Shown here: positions 52,989 to 61,296 of the stretch, in pieces
Layout: every line of letters begins with the position of its first letter
How positions within the stretch are numbered: position 1 is the first letter of the stretch
DNA from: Roseomonas nitratireducens
GTDB taxonomy: Bacteria; Pseudomonadota; Alphaproteobacteria; Acetobacterales; Acetobacteraceae
NCBI RefSeq assembly: GCF_017813355.1
Contig: NZ_JAGIYZ010000013.1
Coordinates: 62,001 to 126,000, forward strand
DNA length: 64,000 nucleotides
Direction of reading: 5' to 3'
The notes under the pieces: generated by a model
The model's database searches: none
What the model saw: only the letters and a program-made list of their open reading frames with translations
What the model was told of the DNA's origin: nothing
Translations under genes and position numbers: made by a program

Positions 52989-54387
52989 CCCTGGCCGGCG
53001 CGGCCATGGCGCGGCGCGCGGCAAGGCCCGCGCGCAGGCGGTCAAGCGCCGGGCCCTCGCCGATGCGCGGCGCGCAGCCTTCGCGGAAGCAGCCTTCCGC
53101 CGGCGCGAAATCGGCATGGAGGGCGACGATCAGCCCGCCATTCTCGAAATTCTGGCGGTTGCCCATCTCCAGGTAGGATTCGGCCGGCGCGCCTTCGGCG
53201 AGCAGGACGTCGTGGCGTTCCAGCTCGACATGGAAGTAGGTGACGCGGCCGCGCGGCGGGGTGCGCAGGATGGTCCGGCCATCCACCAGCAGCCCGGCGG
53301 GCACCAGCACGCCATCGACCAGCAGCGCATGCTCGGGGGACACGCGCAGCGGCCGGTGCGGCACGCCGGCGCCGAGCGCGCCGGGCAGCACCAGGATGGG
53401 CGCGACGGCGGCGCCGCGCGGATGGGTCCGCAGGTCTACGCCGCGACGGCCCAGCCAGCGCACGGGCGCGAGGCCGGCCCCGCCCATGAGCGTCACGACG
53501 AGGTCGCCGGCGCGCAGCGTCTCGACCGGCCGTTCGCCCGCCGCGGTCAGGATCATGGTGCCGGCGGCGAAGCAGGTGACCTGGAGGCTGCCGTTCCGGA
53601 ACTGGACGGTGCCGTTGAAGTTGTGGAAGCGGATGTCGTAGCCGCCGCCCTGGATGACGTCGTCATAGGGGCGCTGCGCGCCGCCGGCGAACACCGTGCC
53701 GCTGCCGCTGGTGGTCCACCAGGGCTTGATCTCGTCGTCGATGAAGACGGTGTCGTCCCCGCCGCCGCTGCCGTCGATGTAGACGGTGCCGTGGTTCTCG
53801 AGGTCCTTCACCACGTCGTCGCCGGCGCCGGGGACGATGTAGTCGGACCCGCCATCGCTGAAGATGGTGTCGTCGCCGCGGCCGCCGAGCAGCGATTCGG
53901 CGTTGTTGCCGCCGACCAGCCGGTCGTCGTCGTCGCCGCCGTCGAGGAGGTTGATGCCCTCCCCGCCATCGAGCACGTCGTCGCCGGCACCGCCAAGGAG
54001 CGTGTCGTCGTTGCTGCCGCCTTCGAGGCTGTCATCGTCCGCGTCGCCGTCGAGCAGGTCGTCGCCGCTGTCGCCGATCAGCCGATCCTCGCCATCCTGG
54101 CCGAGCAGCGTGTCGTCGTTGCTGCCGCCTTCGAGGCTGTCATCGTCCGCGCCGCCATCGAGCAGGTCGTCGCCGCTGTCGCCGATCAGCCGATCCTCGC
54201 CATCCTGGCCGAGCAGCGTGTCGTCCTGGGAGCCGCCTTCGAGCCTGTCCTCGTCGTCGCCGCCGAGCAGGCTGTCGTCGCCCGACTGGCCGCGGAGCGT
54301 GTCGTCGCCGCCCCGGCCGAGGATGGTGTCGCCGGCCGAGCCGCCGTCCCGCCTGTTGTCGGTGTCATTGAGGATGATGGGGGGCAC
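52972..54387 (-). CDS. RTX-repeat protein with C-terminal Hint (hedgehog/intein-like) domain
   Basis: A 471-residue acidic protein. GTG at 54387 has AGGAG (54396-54400) eight bases upstream. Residues about 18-195 are calcium-binding nonapeptide repeats of the GGxGDDxLxG type, unusually Asp-rich and regular. Residues about 196-270 are a strand-rich linker. A Hint_2 domain starts at Cys272 (VTCFAAGTMILTAAGERPVE), with RVSPEHALLVDGVLVPAGLLV and ERHDVLLAEGAPAESYLEMG as later motifs. Such proteins are secreted without a signal peptide by type I systems, and the Hint domain can cleave or ligate the chain at the Cys. No secretion genes are in view. The mature role is unknown. Confidence 0.88.
   Translation of the reverse strand: MPPIILNDTDNRRDGGSAGDTILGRGGDDTLRGQSGDDSLLGGDDEDRLEGGSQDDTLLGQDGEDRLIGDSGDDLLDGGADDDSLEGGSNDDTLLGQDGEDRLIGDSGDDLLDGDADDDSLEGGSNDDTLLGGAGDDVLDGGEGINLLDGGDDDDRLVGGNNAESLLGGRGDDTIFSDGGSDYIVPGAGDDVVKDLENHGTVYIDGSGGGDDTVFIDDEIKPWWTTSGSGTVFAGGAQRPYDDVIQGGGYDIRFHNFNGTVQFRNGSLQVTCFAAGTMILTAAGERPVETLRAGDLVVTLMGGAGLAPVRWLGRRGVDLRTHPRGAAVAPILVLPGALGAGVPHRPLRVSPEHALLVDGVLVPAGLLVDGRTILRTPPRGRVTYFHVELERHDVLLAEGAPAESYLEMGNRQNFENGGLIVALHADFAPAEGCFREGCAPRIGEGPALDRLRAGLAARRAMAAPARVSPAA
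54001..54228. repeat. 108-bp tandem repeat inside the RTX-coding region
   Basis: Bases 54001-54108 and 54109-54216 are nearly identical (about three differences), and a third partial copy starts at 54217 with CGTGTCGTC before diverging. The period of 108 bases equals 36 residues, i.e. two 18-residue calcium-binding units (DDTLLGQDGEDRLIGDSG / DDLLDGxADDDSLEGGSN). Near-identity at the DNA level points to recent duplication or gene conversion. Confidence 0.85.
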
Positions 54388-54515
54388 CGCGCGATCTCCT
54401 GCCTGGCCCGTCAGGCATGGCAGGCCGGGCGGGTCGCGCAGTCGTTACGATATCATTTCTGTTACTGCAACGGAATATTTTTGATACACTTTTGTCGGAC
54501 CCGTGAGGCCACGCT

Positions 54516-54965
54516 TCAGCCCTTCTTCTCCCAGCCCCCCGCCCCCTGCTGCCAGTAAGTCAGCGCGTGCCCCGCCGCCTTCGCCGCCTTCCACCGCGCC
54601 CGCGCGGCGGCGACCGCGCTCTCCTCCGCCCCGTCGAACAGGTCGAGCACGCGGTCGTATTCGGCCAGCCGCGCGCTTTCCGCCCCATCGACCAGGAAGA
54701 GGAAGCGCGCGCCGTTGGCCGGCGCGATGTCCGCCGTGCCGATCAGGATGGGCTGCATCGCGTCGGCCTCCCCCCCCGCCATGCCGTGCGGCAGCCAGTC
54801 GGGGTCGGGCACGGTCCAGAGCGCGGCGTCGAGCGCCTTGGCGCGCTCCTCCTCCCCGCACAGCACGAAGGCGCGGCCGGCGCCGGCCACGACGCGGCCG
54901 AGCAGCTTCGCCAAGGCGAGGTCCAGCCGCGTGCGCGTCAGGTGGTAGAAGCCGATCTCGGCCAT
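54516..54965 (-). CDS. holC: DNA polymerase III chi subunit
   Basis: A 149-residue protein that links the clamp loader to SSB. Family features: IGFYHLTRTRLDLALAKLLGRVV, AFVLCGEEERAKALDAALWT, DWLPHGMAGGEA, QPILIGTADIAPANGARFLFLVDGAE and VLDLFDGAEESAVAAARARWK, with a C-terminal LTYWQQGAGGWEKK. It is the last gene of an operon pepA - second M17 peptidase - small exported protein - holC (gaps of 6, 10 and 4 bases). The pepA-holC link is common in proteobacteria. Confidence 0.92.
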   Translation of the reverse strand: MAEIGFYHLTRTRLDLALAKLLGRVVAGAGRAFVLCGEEERAKALDAALWTVPDPDWLPHGMAGGEADAMQPILIGTADIAPANGARFLFLVDGAESARLAEYDRVLDLFDGAEESAVAAARARWKAAKAAGHALTYWQQGAGGWEKKG

Positions 54966-54969
54966 GGCG

Positions 54970-55386
54970 CTACTTGGTGGGCAGGCCGGCGGCCTGGCAG
55001 TTCAGGCGGTACCAGTTGTAGGCCGGCACGGCGTCGCGCGGCGCGCGGAACCAGGTCTCGAAGAACAGCGTGCCGCCCTGCTCGACCGTCGCGCGGTTGA
55101 AGACGAGCCGCGCCTGGCCTGGGTCGTTCGGCTCGGGGAAGCTGATCAGCCGCACCGAGACGCCGGGCGCGGTGGGCGCGAAATCCGTCGTCGAGCGGTT
55201 GCCGTTCTGCAGCGTCAGCACGACGCGCTGCACCGTCCCGCCCTGGGCCAGCACTTCATAGGCGGTGGCGGGCATGACGCCCGGCGCGTTCGATCCATCG
55301 ACGCGCTGGCAGGGCAGCAGCGCCTGCGCGCCGGCCGCCGCGGGCAGCAGCAGGAGGCCAAGCAGGGAGGCGATCATCGGACGCAT
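54970..55386 (-). CDS. Small exported hypothetical protein
   Basis: A 138-residue protein with signal peptide MRPMIASLLGLLLLPAAAGAQ. The mature part has a Cys near the start (LLPCQRVDG) and one near the end (YRLNCQAAG), likely a disulfide, and strands such as VQRVVLTLQNGNRSTTDF and ARLVFNRATVEQGGTLFFETWF. I do not recognise the family. It sits between the second M17 peptidase and holC, with gaps of 10 and 4 bases, so it is expressed with them. Confidence 0.72.
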   Translation of the reverse strand: MRPMIASLLGLLLLPAAAGAQALLPCQRVDGSNAPGVMPATAYEVLAQGGTVQRVVLTLQNGNRSTTDFAPTAPGVSVRLISFPEPNDPGQARLVFNRATVEQGGTLFFETWFRAPRDAVPAYNWYRLNCQAAGLPTK

Positions 55387-55396
55387 GGCGGTTCCC

Positions 55397-56836
55397 TCAC
55401 GGTTCCTCCTCGAACCTTAGCGCAACAAGCCGGTCGAGCAGCCTGGCTCCGAAGCCGGTCGGGCCGGCGGGGCCCGCCGCATGCGGCTCATCCGCCGTCT
55501 CCACCCCGGCGATGTCCAGATGCGCCCAGGGCAGGTCGCCGGTGAAGCGGGAGAGGAACCAGGCCGCATGCGCCGCGTCGGGGATCATCCGCCCGCCCAT
55601 CGCGCCCGAGCCCGCCGGGGCGCATTGCTTCAGGTCGGCGATGTCCGACCGCAGATCCTCGGCCAGCCTGTCGCCGATCGGCATGGGCCATAACCGTTCG
55701 CCCACCGCCTCCCCCGCCGCCGCGACGGAGGCCAGCAGCGCCGCGTCGCGGCCGAACATCCCGGCACGATGGTGGCCGAGCGCGGTGACGATCGCGCCGG
55801 TCAGCGTGGCGAGGTCCACCACCGCGCGCGGCGCGAAGGCGGCGATGGCGTGGTGCAGCGCGTCCGCCAGCACGAGCCGGCCCTCGGCATCGGTGTCGAT
55901 CACCTCCACCGTGCGTCCCGACGCGGTGCGGATCACGTCGCCGGGGCGGTAGGAACCCGCGCCGGTCGCGTTCTCGGCAATCGCCAGCACCGCGACCGCG
56001 GGCGCGGGGGACCGCCGGCGCGCGAGCGCCAGCATGGCCCCCGCGCAGGCGGCCGCGCCCGCCATGTCGGCGCGCATCGCCTCCATCCCGTCGGCACCCT
56101 TGATGGAGATGCCGCCGGTGTCGAAGACGATGCCCTTGCCGACGAAGGCGACGGGCGGCAGCGGCAGCGTGCCGGGCCAGCGCAGCACGACGAGGCGCGG
56201 CGGATCGGCCGCGCCGCCGCCCACCGCGAGCAACGCGCCGAAGCCGTGCCGCTGCAGCCAGCCCCGGCCATGCACCTCGACGCCCAGCCCCTCCGCCTTC
56301 GCCATGGCGGCGAGGCGTTCGGCGAAGCGGCGCGTCGTCAGGTGGTTGGCGGGCTCGGCCACGAGGTCACGGGCAAGAAGGCAACCGGCGATGCCGGGGG
56401 CGATGCGCGCGAAGGCCGCTTCGGCCGCCGCCACATCCTGCACATGCACCGTGGCCCGGCGGGGCGCGGCCGGCAGGTCGCGCGTGCGCAGCGCGTCGAA
56501 GCGCCATGCGCCCAGAGCGAGGCCGGCGGCGAGCGAGGCCGCCCCGGCCGCGGGGAAGGCGCGCGCGTCGAGGGTGACCTCCGCCATCTCCCCCACCGCG
56601 CGGATCGCCGCGGCGCCCGCGGACTCGAGCGCGAGCGGCGTGGCGGTGGCGCCGAGGCCGGCGAGGATGCGGCGCGGCGGGCCGGCGAGATCGAGCGTGG
56701 CACCTTCCGCCGCGTCGAAGCGCGCCGCGCGCACCGCATCGGCCAGAGCGGCCGGCGGCGCCTGGTCCTGCGCCAGGGGCAGGATGACGGGCCGCCCCGC
56801 CCCCGGCGCGCCGCGACGGAAGCGGAGGGCGATCAC
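55397..56836 (-). CDS. M17 leucyl aminopeptidase family protein, divergent paralogue
   Basis: A 479-residue cytoplasmic metallopeptidase of family M17. Metal and catalytic motifs are kept: VAFVGKGIVFDTGGISIKGADG with Lys and Asp ligands, MEAMRADMAGAAA, and VIDTDAEGRLVLADALHHA with the Asp, Glu and Arg; PWAHLDIAG follows. The N-terminal domain is shorter and very different from that of the neighbouring PepA. It lies six bases after pepA on the same strand, so it looks like an ancient duplicate that has been kept. Its peptide preference is unknown. Confidence 0.88.
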   Translation of the reverse strand: MIALRFRRGAPGAGRPVILPLAQDQAPPAALADAVRAARFDAAEGATLDLAGPPRRILAGLGATATPLALESAGAAAIRAVGEMAEVTLDARAFPAAGAASLAAGLALGAWRFDALRTRDLPAAPRRATVHVQDVAAAEAAFARIAPGIAGCLLARDLVAEPANHLTTRRFAERLAAMAKAEGLGVEVHGRGWLQRHGFGALLAVGGGAADPPRLVVLRWPGTLPLPPVAFVGKGIVFDTGGISIKGADGMEAMRADMAGAAACAGAMLALARRRSPAPAVAVLAIAENATGAGSYRPGDVIRTASGRTVEVIDTDAEGRLVLADALHHAIAAFAPRAVVDLATLTGAIVTALGHHRAGMFGRDAALLASVAAAGEAVGERLWPMPIGDRLAEDLRSDIADLKQCAPAGSGAMGGRMIPDAAHAAWFLSRFTGDLPWAHLDIAGVETADEPHAAGPAGPTGFGARLLDRLVALRFEEEP

Positions 56837-56842
56837 GCCGCG

Positions 56843-58321
56843 CTAGCCCTCGTAGTGCTCGGCGACCAGGCGGTCGAGCATGCGCACGCCATAGGCGGTG
56901 GCCCCCTTCGGCACGGTCGGCGTGTCCTTGCCGCTCCAGGCCGTGCCGGCGATGTCCAGATGCGCCCAGGGCTTGCCCTGCACGAAGCGCTGGATGAACT
57001 GCGCCGCGGTGATGGACCCGCCCGGCCGGCCGCCGACATTCTTCATGTCCGCGATGTCGGACTTGATCTGCTTGTCGTAGGCATCGCCGAGCGGCATGCG
57101 CCAGCAGGCCTCGCCCACCGCGCGGCCGGCGGCCTCGATGCGCTGCGCCAGCGTGTCGTCATTGGCGAACAGGCCGGCATGCTCGTGGCCGAGCGCGATG
57201 ATGATCGCGCCGGTCAGCGTCGCGAGGTCGATCATGAAGCGCGGATCGTACTTCTCGATGCAGTAGTGGATGACGTCGGCGAGGACGAGGCGGCCTTCCG
57301 CGTCGGTGTTGATGACCTCGACCGTCTGGCCGGAGGCGGTCTTGACCACGTCGCCGGGCCGCTGCGCGGTGCCGGAGGGCATGTTCTCGACCAGCCCGAC
57401 GATCCCCACGACGTCGGCCTTGGCCTTGCGCCCGGCAAGGGCCGCCATCAGCCCGATGACGGTGCCGGCGCCGGCCATGTCCCACTTCATGTCCTCCATG
57501 CCGCCGGCGGGCTTGATGGAGATACCGCCGGTGTCGAAGGTGACGCCCTTGCCGATGAAGGCGAGCGGCCGGCCGGCGGGCTTCTTGCCCTTGGGCGCGC
57601 CCATCCACTTCATCACCACCATGCGCGGCTCGTTGGCACTGCCCTGCGCCACGCCGAGCAGCGCGCCGAAGCCCAGGCGCTTCATCTCCCGCGGGCCCAG
57701 CACCTCGACCTCCACGCCGAGCTTGGTCAGCGCCTTGCAGCGCTCGGCGCATTCGACCGGCGTCAGCACGTTGGGGGGTTCGGAGACGAGGTCGCGGGTG
57801 AGGAAGACGCCGTCGGCGATCGCCTGCATCGGCGCGAAGGCGGCCTTGGCCTTGGCCGTCTCGGCGACGCCCATCGCCACGCGCTCGAGCTTCGGCTTGT
57901 CCTCCTCCTTCTCCGTCGTGCGGTAGCGGTCGAAACGGTAGGATTTCAGCGCGATGCCGAAGGCGACCGAGGCGGCCTGCGCGGCGGTGAGGCCATCGGC
58001 GGCGATGCTCGCTTCCCTTTCCATCGCCATGGAACCCGCGATGGTGCCGCCGACCGCCTCGAGCCCGGCGTCGGAGATCTCGGCCTCCTTGCCCAGGCCG
58101 ATGGCGAGCACCTTGGACACGCCGCCCCCCGGCGCCCAGAGCGTCGTCGCCTGGCCCTTGCGACCCTTGAACTTCGCGGCTTCGAGCCCGCGCGCGATGG
58201 CGCCGCCCGCGGCCTTGTCCGCCTGCGCGGCCAGGCCCGAGAGCGGCGCCTCCTCGGCCAGCAGCAGCACGAGGGCACCGGCGCGCGGCAGGGCGGGCTT
58301 CACGAAGGCGATGTCGGGCAT
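56843..58321 (-). CDS. pepA: Leucyl aminopeptidase PepA
   Basis: A 492-residue M17 aminopeptidase. Catalytic region: AFIGKGVTFDTGGISIKPAGG, MEDMKWDMAGAGTV, NTDAEGRLVLADVIHYC, ATLTGAIIIALGHEHAG, RPGGSITAAQFIQRFV, and WAHLDIAGTAW. The N-terminal domain starts MPDIAFVKPALPRAGALVLL. In E. coli PepA also binds DNA and aids plasmid resolution. It heads the operon with its paralogue, a small exported protein and holC. ATG at 58321, divergent from cysQ (117 bases). Confidence 0.93.
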   Translation of the reverse strand: MPDIAFVKPALPRAGALVLLLAEEAPLSGLAAQADKAAGGAIARGLEAAKFKGRKGQATTLWAPGGGVSKVLAIGLGKEAEISDAGLEAVGGTIAGSMAMEREASIAADGLTAAQAASVAFGIALKSYRFDRYRTTEKEEDKPKLERVAMGVAETAKAKAAFAPMQAIADGVFLTRDLVSEPPNVLTPVECAERCKALTKLGVEVEVLGPREMKRLGFGALLGVAQGSANEPRMVVMKWMGAPKGKKPAGRPLAFIGKGVTFDTGGISIKPAGGMEDMKWDMAGAGTVIGLMAALAGRKAKADVVGIVGLVENMPSGTAQRPGDVVKTASGQTVEVINTDAEGRLVLADVIHYCIEKYDPRFMIDLATLTGAIIIALGHEHAGLFANDDTLAQRIEAAGRAVGEACWRMPLGDAYDKQIKSDIADMKNVGGRPGGSITAAQFIQRFVQGKPWAHLDIAGTAWSGKDTPTVPKGATAYGVRMLDRLVAEHYEG

Positions 58322-58437
58322 GGGGACTCCGCGGGCGAGGATTCGGATGATCGATGGATGACATTAGGGGCGGGGGCGGCGCCCGGCCAGGGTGGCGGGG
58401 CTTGCCCGCGCCGCGCCGCGCGGCCACACCCCGGACC

Positions 58438-59205
58438 ATGGACGATGATGCCCTGCTCGACCTTGCCCGCCGGCTGGCCGCCGAGGCCGCCGCCGCGATC
58501 AGCGCGGTGCGCGCCGCCGGCTTCGCGGTGGAGCGCAAATCCGACCACAGCCCCGTCACCGAGGCCGACCGCATCGCCGAGGCGCTGATCGTCGAGGGGC
58601 TGCGCGACGCCGCGCCCCATATCCCCGTGATCGCGGAGGAGGAGATCGAGGCCGGCACCGCGCCGACCGACCCCGGGCACCGCTTCTGGCTGGTCGATCC
58701 GCTGGACGGCACGCGGGAATTCGCCGCGGGGCGGGACAATTTCGCGGTCAATGTCGGGCTGGTGGCGGATGGGCGGCCGGTGCTCGGCGCCGTCGCCCTG
58801 CCCGCCACCGGCGAAATCTTCTGGGGCCGCATCGGCGCCGGCGCCTTCAAGCGCGATCGCGACGGGACGGTGCGCCCCATCGCCGCCCGCCGCCCGCCGG
58901 CGGAGGGGCTGACCGTGATGGGCAGCCACCACTACCAGGACGACCCGCGCATGGGCCGCTTCCTGGAAGGCCGCCATGTCGCGCGCATCGTGAACATCGG
59001 CTCGGCGGAGAAATTCTGCCGCGTGGCGGAAGGCAGCGCGGACCTCTATCCGCGCTTCGGCCGCACCATGGAATGGGACACGGCCGCGCCGCACGCGGTG
59101 GTGGAAGCGGCGGGCGGACGCATCCGGCTGCTGGAAGGCGGCGGCGCGCTGGCCTACGGCAAGCGCGGCTGGGCCAATCCCGGCTTCGTCTGCGAGGGCG
59201 CATGA
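58438..59205 (+). CDS. cysQ: 3'(2'),5'-bisphosphate nucleotidase CysQ
   Basis: A 255-residue Mg-dependent phosphatase of the inositol-monophosphatase superfamily that removes PAP. Metal motifs: IAEEEIEAG, WLVDPLDGTREFAAGRDNFAVNV and MEWDTAAPHAVVEAAGG. GSAEKFCRVAEGSADLYPRFG is a CysQ signature rather than a HisN or SuhB one. The start is ATG 58438; an upstream ATG in frame would add an Arg/Gly-rich tail and is disfavoured. tsaC starts in the stop (ATGA). Confidence 0.9.
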   Translation: MDDDALLDLARRLAAEAAAAISAVRAAGFAVERKSDHSPVTEADRIAEALIVEGLRDAAPHIPVIAEEEIEAGTAPTDPGHRFWLVDPLDGTREFAAGRDNFAVNVGLVADGRPVLGAVALPATGEIFWGRIGAGAFKRDRDGTVRPIAARRPPAEGLTVMGSHHYQDDPRMGRFLEGRHVARIVNIGSAEKFCRVAEGSADLYPRFGRTMEWDTAAPHAVVEAAGGRIRLLEGGGALAYGKRGWANPGFVCEGA

Positions 59206-60173
59206 CGCTGCGCCTTCGCCCCGAGGAGGTCGCGCGCGCGGCCGAATTGCTGCGCGCGGGCGAGCTCGTCGCCTTCCCCACCGAGACGGTCTACGGCCTG
59301 GGCGCCGATGCGCGGAACGGGCGCGCGGTCGCCGCAGTGTTCGAGGCGAAGGGGCGCCCGCATTTCAACCCGCTGATCTGCCACTTCGCGGAGGCCGAGG
59401 CCGCCTTCGCCGAAGCCCTGCCGGACGAGCGCGCCCGGGCGCTCGCCGCGCGCTTCTGGCCAGGGCCGTTGACCATGGTGCTGCCGCGCCGCGCCGAGTG
59501 CCGGATCGACCTGCTGGCCGGCGCGGGGCTCGATACGCTCGCGGTGCGGGTGCCGGCGCATCCGCTGGCCCTGGCGCTGATCCGCGCGGCGGAGGTGCCG
59601 GTCGCGGGGCCTTCGGCGAACCGTTCGGGCCAGGTGAGCCCGACGACGGCCGACCACGTGCTGGATGGGCTGGGCGGGCGCATCGCCGCGGTGCTGGATG
59701 GCGGGCCCTGCGCCGTGGGGGTGGAGAGCACCGTGCTCGACCTCGCCGCCGGCGGGGCCGCGCTGCTGCGGCCGGGCGGCGTGCCGGTGGAGGAGATCGA
59801 GGCGCTGATCGGCACCGTCGCGCGGCCGATCCCGATCGCGGCGGCGGAGCGCACGCGGTCGCTGCGCAGCCCGGGGATGATGCTGTCGCACTACGCGCCG
59901 TCGCTCCCCGTGCGGCTCGATGCGCAAAGCGTCGCGGCGGATGAGGCGCTGCTCGCCTTCGGCCCGCCGCTGCAGGGCGCGGGGGCGGCGTGGCAGATGT
60001 CCGAGGCGCGTGACCTGCGCGAGGCGGCGGCGCGCTTGTTCGCGGGGCTGCGCTGGCTGGATGCGGAAGGTCAGCGGCTGGGGCTTTCGCGCATCGCGGT
60101 GATGCGGGTGCCGATGGAGGGGCTGGGGGCGGCGATCAACGACCGGCTGGCGCGGGCCGCGGCGCCGCGGTGA
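59202..60173 (+). CDS. tsaC: L-threonylcarbamoyladenylate synthase, Sua5 type
   Basis: A 323-residue enzyme for the first step of tRNA t6A37 modification. YrdC domain: GELVAFPTETVYGLGADARNG, EAKGRPHFNPLICH, RFWPGPLTMVLPRR, LAVRVPAHPLALALI and GPSANRSGQVSPTTADHV; VGVESTVLDL follows. A linker and a C-terminal Sua5 domain (RSPGMMLSHYAPSLPVRL) make it the long form, so Sua5 is the better structural name. ATG overlaps the cysQ stop. It ends before a hairpin at 60175. Confidence 0.93.
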   Translation: MTLRLRPEEVARAAELLRAGELVAFPTETVYGLGADARNGRAVAAVFEAKGRPHFNPLICHFAEAEAAFAEALPDERARALAARFWPGPLTMVLPRRAECRIDLLAGAGLDTLAVRVPAHPLALALIRAAEVPVAGPSANRSGQVSPTTADHVLDGLGGRIAAVLDGGPCAVGVESTVLDLAAGGAALLRPGGVPVEEIEALIGTVARPIPIAAAERTRSLRSPGMMLSHYAPSLPVRLDAQSVAADEALLAFGPPLQGAGAAWQMSEARDLREAAARLFAGLRWLDAEGQRLGLSRIAVMRVPMEGLGAAINDRLARAAAPR

Positions 60174-60174
60174 T

Positions 60175-60199
60175 CCGGGAGGGGCGCCGCCCCTCTCGG
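60175..60199. terminator. Hairpin between convergent genes
   Basis: CCGGGAGGGGC, loop GCC, GCCCCTCTCGG: an 11-bp stem with one G-T pair, directly after the tsaC stop. No T run. The following ACCCTGCCCGCCAAAGGCCGGGG has the look of a GC-rich intergenic hairpin repeat and may serve both convergent genes. Confidence 0.5.
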
Positions 60200-60227
60200 A
60201 CCCTGCCCGCCAAAGGCCGGGGACGCT

Positions 60228-61190
60228 TCAGGACCAGAGGCCGCGCGCGACCAGCCAGTCCTGGACGAGCGTTGCCACATCGTCCGAATTTCGGTCCATC
60301 TGGATCATGTGGCTGTTGCCGCGGATGCCCCGCGCCGGCAGGTCCACCGCATCGACATGACCGCCGGCGCCGCGCACGGCATCGGCGAAGGCGAGGCCGC
60401 GCGCGCGGATCGCCGGCCAGCGCGCATCGCCCTCGATGTAGTCGCCGTAGATCATCAGCACCGGGATGCCGGCGAGCGCGGCGACCTTCTCCGCAAGCCC
60501 CGTGCTCGCCGGTTCGACCAGCACCAGCGCGCGCACCCGGTCCGGCCATTCCTGCGCCGCGCGCCAGGCGAAGAAGCCGCCCTGGCTGTGCGCCACCACC
60601 ACCGAGGGCCCGACGCGATCGAGCAGCGCGCCATAGGCTTCGAGGGTCAGGTCGTCCGTCGTCGTGAAGCGCGGCACGCAGCCGCGGATGAAGTTGCACC
60701 AGGACGCCATGTCGGCGGGGAATTGCTGGCCCTCGAAGACGCGCCCGTCCTGCGGCGTGCCGGGGCCGATGCGGAAGCGCTCCCAGGGATTTTCCAGGGT
60801 GAGGGTCACGGGCACGCCGCACGTCTCCTCGGGGATGCGCATCCAGCCGGACCGGCCGCGTTCGACGGCGTCGGAGACGACGACCTCCCAGCCCTGGCGG
60901 AGGAAGAAATGCTGCCAGCCCTCGCGCCCGTCGGGCGTGGTTTCCCAGCAGGCGCCGGTCAGCCCGCCGCCGTGCCAGAGCATGAGCGGCGCGGCGCCGC
61001 GCTTCGGCGCGGGCTCCATCGCCTGCGCATACATCCCGCCGACGAGGTAGGTGCCGTTCGGGTCGAGCAGCGCCGGCGCGCTGCCGGGGGTGAACAGCAC
61101 CTCCCGCGGCGGCTGGCCCTCGACGCGCACCTCCCGCCCGCCGACGTGAAAGGAGCCCCAGCGGGCGAGGGTGAGCGGTGGCCTGTGCAT
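60228..61190 (-). CDS. Alpha/beta hydrolase (esterase-like)
   Basis: A 320-residue cytoplasmic-looking hydrolase with no signal peptide. LMLWHGGGLTGACWETTPDG supplies the oxyanion region, VVAHSQGGFFAW the nucleophile Ser, LMIYGDYIEGD the acid region and IRGNSHMIQMDRNSDDVA the His. The long segment between strands (NPWERFRIGPGTPQDGRVF, then MASWCNFIRGCVPRF) is a lid-type insertion seen in a group of proteobacterial esterases of unknown substrate. ATG at 61190, divergent from the Bug gene at 61297. Confidence 0.8.
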   Translation of the reverse strand: MHRPPLTLARWGSFHVGGREVRVEGQPPREVLFTPGSAPALLDPNGTYLVGGMYAQAMEPAPKRGAAPLMLWHGGGLTGACWETTPDGREGWQHFFLRQGWEVVVSDAVERGRSGWMRIPEETCGVPVTLTLENPWERFRIGPGTPQDGRVFEGQQFPADMASWCNFIRGCVPRFTTTDDLTLEAYGALLDRVGPSVVVAHSQGGFFAWRAAQEWPDRVRALVLVEPASTGLAEKVAALAGIPVLMIYGDYIEGDARWPAIRARGLAFADAVRGAGGHVDAVDLPARGIRGNSHMIQMDRNSDDVATLVQDWLVARGLWS

Positions 61191-61296
61191 GGCGCGAGGA
61201 TGGCGGCGGCCGGCCGGCGCCTCAAGCGGGGCGCGTGACGCGGCGGCGCGGGCACGGCATGATCGGGGCCAACAACCGTGTCTGGGAGCACGTCGC

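Noticed and set aside
54440..54515. AT-rich patch upstream of the RTX-Hint gene as a promoter
   Set aside because: TTGCAG is present on the minus strand, but no convincing -10 at proper spacing; left unannotated.
53116..54558. Plus-strand frame antisense to the RTX-Hint gene
   Set aside because: Valine/alanine-rich repeats are the mirror of the RTX codons; no start signal or family features.
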